From NCBI GenBank assembly GCA_029582165.1, contig CM055876.1:19892501-19956500 (forward strand): DNA of 64,000 bases. Reading direction: 5' to 3'. Every line of letters starts with the position of its first letter. The stretch's first letter is position 1. The translations under genes and the position numbers were made by a program. Below, one piece after another: positions 58,433 through 64,000 of the stretch. The notes beneath the pieces are model-generated. The model saw only the letters and a program-made list of their open reading frames with translations. It did not search any database and was not told the DNA's origin. This stretch comes from Portulaca oleracea (taxonomy: Eukaryota > Streptophyta > Magnoliopsida > Caryophyllales > Portulacaceae).

Positions 58433-61400
58433 ATGTCTTTTGATTTCGTGGATTTGACAATTTACTAGGGGGGTAAGTTTGTGGAGGACCCAGAATATAT
58501 ATATGAGGGTGACATGGTGAGATATGAGGCTTATGATGTGGATAAACTCTGTTATTTGGAGATAGTAGGGCTTGTTAAGGATGAAGGGTACACTAATATA
58601 GAGACTGTGTACTATTCCATACCTGGTTTAGACCTGAAGTCGTCATTGAGGAGGTGTTTCACACATTTTGAGAGCATTGATATGTTAAACTGTGCAATGA
58701 CATATGGGGAGATAACTGTGTATGTTGTGCACACAGTGGATGAGACCATATTAGATGATATAATAGTTGGGTATTTGGGACCCCCCTGTCACACCTTTTG
58801 GAAAATCAGGGAAGAGGTTTAAAAGAGGGGCATCAAAGACTCCAAAAAAAAATCCCTTGCCTCGCAGCCCAAGCCTTTGTGGGGGAAAGAGAGTTAAATA
58901 AGTTATTCCCAAATCCCCTTTTAGGAGGGTGAAGTCCAAAACCAACACTGCCAACATGGATGATTCTTTTGTTGAGCAACCCACAACACAGGCACCTTCT
59001 CAAGTAGATGACACTGAGATGCAACCAAGCACCCAGCCATCTTCCCAAGTGGATGAGCCTTTCAATGAGCCAACCACCCAACAATCCCAAGTGGATGACC
59101 TTGAGATGCAACCATCCAACCAGCCTGTTGAGGACCCAATCATTCCACCCTCCAACCAGCCTGACCACATTGTTGAGGACCCACTCATTAAACCATCCTT
59201 CCAACATTCTGAAGTTGATGAGCCAGTCATTGAACCCTCTACCCATGCTGATGGCAATGCTGATGACCATGATTTGGGACAGAATGTGGAGGAGCCTGTG
59301 AATGACATTTCAATTGGTAGAAGGTCTTCACAGAAGTTTGATAAAGGCAAGGAGAAGGTTGATGAAGGCAAGGAGAAGGTTGTCTTCTATGATGATTCCA
59401 GTAGTGATCCTGATTATGAGACTTGGGTGCCGGGAAGAAAGGATCTTGAGGAATCAGATGATGATGATGTGCCCGTGAATGACATTAAATCGGGTGGTAG
59501 GAAGGCAAGAAGGAGATTGGATATGGATGGTGAGGATGGGTGTGAGGATGATGATGATGTGGAGGATGAAAACTCAGTAAATGAAGAAGTTGATACCTCA
59601 GATGATGAATACAAGATTGCCAAGGAGAAGGAGGTTGAGTTTAAGAAGAAAAAGAGTAAGGAGATGTTGAAAGATGATCGAAGTGTAGGGATAGACACAA
59701 TAGAACATCCTCATGACTGTGTAAGTGACTACGATGACTCTGAAGCTGAGATGGAGATAGATGGAAAAAGTGGAGAGGATATTCCAAGGATGTTGAGGAA
59801 AAGGACCAAGAGATGCAATGTTGATGAGCAAACTGAATTCAAGGATTTTTAATGCCAAGTTGGTATGACTTTTCGACAGCGAAAAAATTCAAAGAAGCAA
59901 TAGTAAGGTATGGTTTGTATGGAGGTTATAGTGTCAAAATTGGTGTGTCAGACAGCAAGGTTAGGAAATATGGAGCTGTGTGCCAACAAAGATGCAAGTT
60001 CAAGGTATATGCTTCATGGGATAAGAAGCTGAGGACTTTTGTTGTCAGGTCAGCTAACAACCATCATGCTTGCAGTAGGAGCATGACAAAGAACTGTCAG
60101 TTGAAATCCCCGTGGATAGCAGAACACTATCTTGCAAGGTATAAGGAAAGGCCTCATTGGCCTTCAAAAGAACTGAAAGCCCAAGGATGCAGGACTTTGG
60201 GTTGGACATAGCAAGGTGGTTCTGTTATGATGCGAAAAAAAGAGCTCACAAGATGCTGCATGGTTCAATGAAGTCCCACTACTGCAAGATTGGGAGTTAT
60301 TTGGAAGCACTCATGGCTGCTGCACCTAACAACACATTCAACTTATGTACCAGTCCAGATGGTGACAGTGATGTTCCTGAGTTCCACAGGATGTACATGT
60401 GTTTTCATGGGATGAAGGAATGGTTTTTGAACGGATGCAAACCTGTTATTTGCATCGATGGTGCTTTCCTGAAAACATTCCTTGGTGGGTGTCTGTTGGT
60501 TGCCATAGGAATGGGTGGAGACAATCAAATGTTTCCTATTGCGTGGGCTATAACAGAAGGGGAGAACAATGACAGTTGGGAATGGTTCCTGTTGAACTTG
60601 GAAGCTAGCCTAGGGGGATCTGACGGCTCTGGTTGGGTGGTCATTTCTGATGAGCACAGGGTAAGTTTAAGTCATTTCCACCTTCAATTATTTGTTTGTT
60701 TTGTCGTTATGAATAATATGAAGTTTGTTTTATGTCAGTATGAATGATATGAACTTTATTGTTTGTCAGTAGTTCATAAAAATACAAACTTTTACGTATG
60801 TCAGTTTCAATAATATGAACTTTTCCATATGTCAGTTTCAATAATATGAACCTAATTTGTTGTCAGTATGAATAATATGTACTTCATTTTAAGCTATTAA
60901 CTGACTAAATAAATGTCATTATTTGCAGTCCATACTGTATGCAGTTCCAAAGGTGTTCCCCAATGTTGAGCATAGGCGTTGTGCTAGGCACAAGTATGCC
61001 AACTGGAAGAAAAATCATAGGGGTGAAGAATTGAAGTTACTGTTTTGGAACTGTGTGAAGGCATACAATGAAGCAGACTTCAAGTATGCTGTTGATGCTC
61101 TGAAGGAAGAGGACCAGCAGGCAGCTGAAGATTTCCTTGTTGAGAATCCAAGCAAATTTTGTAGGGCTTTTTTTAGGACAGATAGCAAGTGTGATGTTGT
61201 ATGCAACAACATGGCTGAAACTTTCAACGCTTACATTGTCCAAGCTAGGGCTAAACACTGCATCTACATGCTGGAGGAGATCAGAGCATCACTTATGGAG
61301 AGGGTTGTAACTAAGAAGAAAATCATGGAGGAATCTGAGTATGATATATGCCCCAGGATTAGGACTAGATTAGAGAAATCTAAGCTCAGAGCAAGGAGTG

Positions 61401-62515
61401 CCTATGTTCACCCATCATTGAACAACCAATTTGAAGTGAACTTGCATATGGACAAGAGTAAGGTTAACATGAGCAAAAGAAGTTGCACTTGCAGAGAATG
61501 GGATCTGACTGGCATACCTTGCTGTCATGCCATAACATGTTCTATGTGGTTGAAGCACAATAGTGATGATTATGTGGACCCGTACTACAAGAAGGGCAAG
61601 TATCTGGATGCTTATCATATTGGAATCCCACCTGTTGAGGGTGAGAGACACTGGCCAGAAGTGCAGCTACCTCTAGATCCACCACCAGTACAAATTGGAC
61701 CAGGTAGGCCAAAGAGGAACAGAAGAAGAGGCCCAACTGAAGACCCTAAGAGACCAGGGAAGCTCACAAGGCATGGAAGGGGGGTGGTTTGTTCAATTTG
61801 CAATGCTCAAGGTCACAATAAAAGAAGTGTCCTAACAAAGATGACCCCCGATACACCCAAGATCCAAACATCCCACCTCCAGAAAAGAAAGGAAGGGGAA
61901 GGCCAAGGAGGAATCCATTGCAGCCTCAGCAAGGTCCCACAGGAGAAGCAACTCAACAACCATCAGCTGCCAGAGGTGATGGCAGTGGCAGAGGTGATGG
62001 TAGTGACAGAGGTGATGGGACACAAACCACTGGGAGGGAAGCTGCACAAGGAAGGGGAAGAGGTAAAGGCAGGGGTAGAGGCAGAGGGCAACAACTTGTG
62101 ATTGGAGTTTGGAGGATGTTTCAAACAGAATATGGCATAGGGTATGTTCCAAGAAGGGGGTCTTATAGGGGTTCTAGATGTGGTGGGAGAGGGGTTTCTT
62201 CTAGTGGCAGATCTGGATCTGAAACTGGTAGGGGAGGGGTTCAAGGCAGAGGAGGGGCTGAAGGCAGAGGTCGAGGAAGAGGAATGATGGGCAACATTTC
62301 AGATTGGTTCAATTGTAGAAGTGGGAGAGGGGTAAGTTTTTATTGCTACTCAACACACTTATGTACTTAATTTTATTTTTTTTAATGTTTGTTTTAGGGT
62401 TTATAAATGAAACATGTTTCCCCACTTTTCCATTGGATAGGTGGTTGGTGATGTTGCTGGTGGAGGACCACAAAGTGAAGGGAAAGGTCAACAAAGTGGG
62501 GCATCACAATCCTAA
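58433..62515 (+). pseudogene. MULE2 transposase (MuDR-like), inactivated
   Basis: The ATG at 58433 follows an acceptor (ttatgcag, 58421-58428). Regions: PB1-like N-terminal domain (GGKFVEDPEYIYEGDMVRYE), Pro/acidic repeats (VDEP/QPSTQ, 58950-59300), acidic-basic linker, Cys/His domain (VCQQRCKFKVYASWDK), DDE core with ICIDGAFLK (D near 60457) and WVVISDEHR, a GT-AG intron 60661-60928, RRCARHKYANWKK, the likely catalytic E in NNMAETFNAY, SWIM finger CTCREWDLTGIPCCHAI (about 61488) and a Gly/Arg-rich tail. A last intron 62332-62440 leads to a 25-codon exon ending 62515. Lesions: stops near 58466, 58899 and 59850; frameshifts at the C run near 58785, near 59868, near 60185 and near 61825. Confidence 0.83.
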
Positions 62516-63300
62516 ATGTTCTCCATGCCACCACCCACTTTTTCTGCTGGAAGAAACTTCTGTTTTCAATGCTCAAAAGATGCTTCCATTTTGATGTTTT
62601 TGTAGAAGCAAACCCTAAAACTCTATATTGCTGTAATTAAGTTCACCATGTTGTATCTTTGGCACTGATTGATGCCATTTTGTGATTGAAACACATGGAA
62701 TCTTTTGCTGTAATTTGGATGATGAAATTCAGTAAATCTAATAAGATGTTTCTTAATTATTCTGTCATCTGTTTTTGTCTACATCTGTCATCTGTTTTTG
62801 TCTACATCTGTTTTTGAATATTAAATACGTCAATTTCAATAATATGAAGTTTATATAATACAAGTCTCAATAACATGGACTTCCACATTTGAAACCACTA
62901 ATAATTATGAAGTTAGAGTATTCAATGTATGAATAATATAAACTTTCAATTTGTCAATTTCAGTAATATGAACTATTATCTATATCTGTCTGAATAACAT
63001 GAATTTTTCCATTTGATGTGACGTACACACTGTTTTTTGTCACAAATTGTCAACTACATCAACTCATGAACCGACAACAAATGTATCCAACTCAATTGTG
63101 CAACATACATATCACAAATAATGCAACTGATCCATTCATTCAATTTGCAATTCATTTTTCACCAAATTACAACACCTACCCACCCAAAATGCTTACATCC
63201 ACAACATCTACATGCTTACATCCACAAAAATCAACACTACCCACCCTAAACTACCCCATAAAGTTCAGATGTAGAACCTGACTTTGTACCCACCCAAGTC
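62516..63300. other. Spacer between the convergent MULE2 genes
   Basis: No gene supported. The stretch 62810-63010 holds several diverged copies of an AATAATATGAACTTT-type unit, also found in the transposase intron (60700-60880). Confidence 0.55.
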
Positions 63301-63916
63301 TTACATCCACTTTGAAACTAGAACAACCAGTAACATACCAAAAACTATACCTAAAACCTCTATAGAAGACCTGTTAAAGGCCTTCTTCTTCAGCATGACA
63401 TTTTCTTCCTCTGCCTTCATTCTCTTTTCTTTCTCCTTCGTAAGTTTCTTCTTAAAGCCCTGATTCACCTCCTTCAAGTGTGCAACAGTTCAAATTTCAG
63501 ACATCAATTGGTCAATCCTCTCATTCATCATCTTGTTCTGCTCCACCAAACCTTCGACTGTTCCAATTTCAACTTCCTCAACCAAATCCTTTTCCCATTT
63601 GAAGAATCCACAGTCAAGGTGCTTCGACTGAAACCAGAACCAGCAGTTAGTTCATGTTCTGAAAAAACCAACCCCAAACCCAAAGTTGAAAAAAACCCTA
63701 ATTTCAACCCCCATCCCTCATATACAAAAATCAATAGCAAAAACCTCAAATTTTAGGGTTTACCTTCCACATTGGACATCCATAGAACCCTAACCCAACA
63801 TTTTCTCCCCTTCGACAAATCTTACGCACACCAGGGATCCCATGTTCACACTTTATTAGTCCATGTTTCGCACCCCACCTAGAGGATGCCCCACTCGAAC
63901 CTCCATCTGACTTCAT
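63301..63916 (-). pseudogene. MULE2 accessory gene: GRF zinc finger, coiled coil and C-terminal membrane segment
   Basis: Two exons on the minus strand: 63916-63764 (51 codons from MKSDGGSSG) and 63627-63490, with an AAG|GTAAAC donor and a TTTCAG acceptor (intron 63763-63628). Joined in frame they give 96 residues with a GRF-type finger: KCEHGI, RKICRRGENVGLGFYGCPMW, and after the splice DCGFFKWEKDL. A TGA at 63492-63490 ends the frame. Past it the same frame stays open for about 63 codons to TAA at 63301, with a Lys/Glu-rich stretch (KKKLTKEKERKMKAEEENVM) and a hydrophobic end (VLGIVFGMLLVVLVSKWM), as in MULE1. The TGA therefore looks like a nonsense mutation. It faces the transposase gene, as in MULE1. 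Confidence 0.7.
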
Positions 63917-64000
63917 CAGTTCGAAATTCGAAATTATAGGAGGGAGCTTTGCAGAAGATGAGCAAAAAAAAATTTCAAACCCAGATTTGGGCTGTGAAGA

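Noticed and set aside
58929..59858. Opposite-strand frames over the MULE2 acidic region (for example 58833-59270, 59000-59371, 59414-59698)
   Set aside because: Shadows of the low-complexity acidic/Pro-rich transposase segment on the plus strand.

Overview
This is a gene-poor, AT-rich stretch of plant nuclear DNA, almost certainly from a flowering plant and most likely a eudicot. The evidence is the set of plant-type transposons it is made of: MULEs with SWIM-finger transposases, a CACTA element, Stowaway- and Tourist-like MITEs, an L1-type LINE whose ORF2 carries a plant zf-RVT and RNase H, and an Athila-type Ty3/gypsy element with an Asp-tRNA-type primer site. I find no host gene I can support.

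Layout. 1-1753: a foldback element, a small MULE-type MITE inside a TA microsatellite, and a decayed minisatellite. 1754-8912: a complete long-TIR MULE (MULE1) with a 9-bp target duplication. Its four-exon transposase (996 codons) reads without internal stops, and a convergent minus-strand gene encodes a GRF zinc-finger/transmembrane protein. 9199-10509: a non-autonomous MULE of the same TIR family. 11351-21526: a 10.2-kb CACTA element carrying a Tourist-like MITE and a gag-pro retrotransposon (G1, 13983-19595) with a three-LTR structure. 21527-27325: AT-rich DNA with a 963-bp non-autonomous MULE, microsatellites and a 444-bp hairpin CACTA MITE.

27341-47674: one minus-strand LINE of about 6.1 kb split by two LTR retrotransposons: G3 (30556-35029, gag-pro only, 5-bp duplication AGCTC) and G2 (36987-46747, decayed Athila type with pol). 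47690-50877: AT-rich DNA with a Stowaway-like MITE and tandem duplications. 50878-55274: G4, a second copy of the G3 family (duplication AACAC). 55275-57696: MITEs, a foldback element and long CT/TA microsatellites. 57697-64000: the left part of a second MULE (MULE2), whose broken transposase gene again faces a minus-strand GRF/TM gene; its right end lies outside the window.

How the parts relate. MULE1 has all the parts of a MuDR-like autonomous element: both genes point inward from the TIRs, and the TIRs appear to supply promoter, 5' UTR and splice donor to each. MULE1 could mobilise the 9199-10509 element. A MULE2-like element could mobilise those at 917-1351 and 24446-25408. The gag-pro retrotransposons lack RT and integrase and would need an autonomous partner. 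The most interesting feature is the recurring GRF zinc finger plus C-terminal membrane segment as the convergent partner gene of two MULEs with different TIRs.
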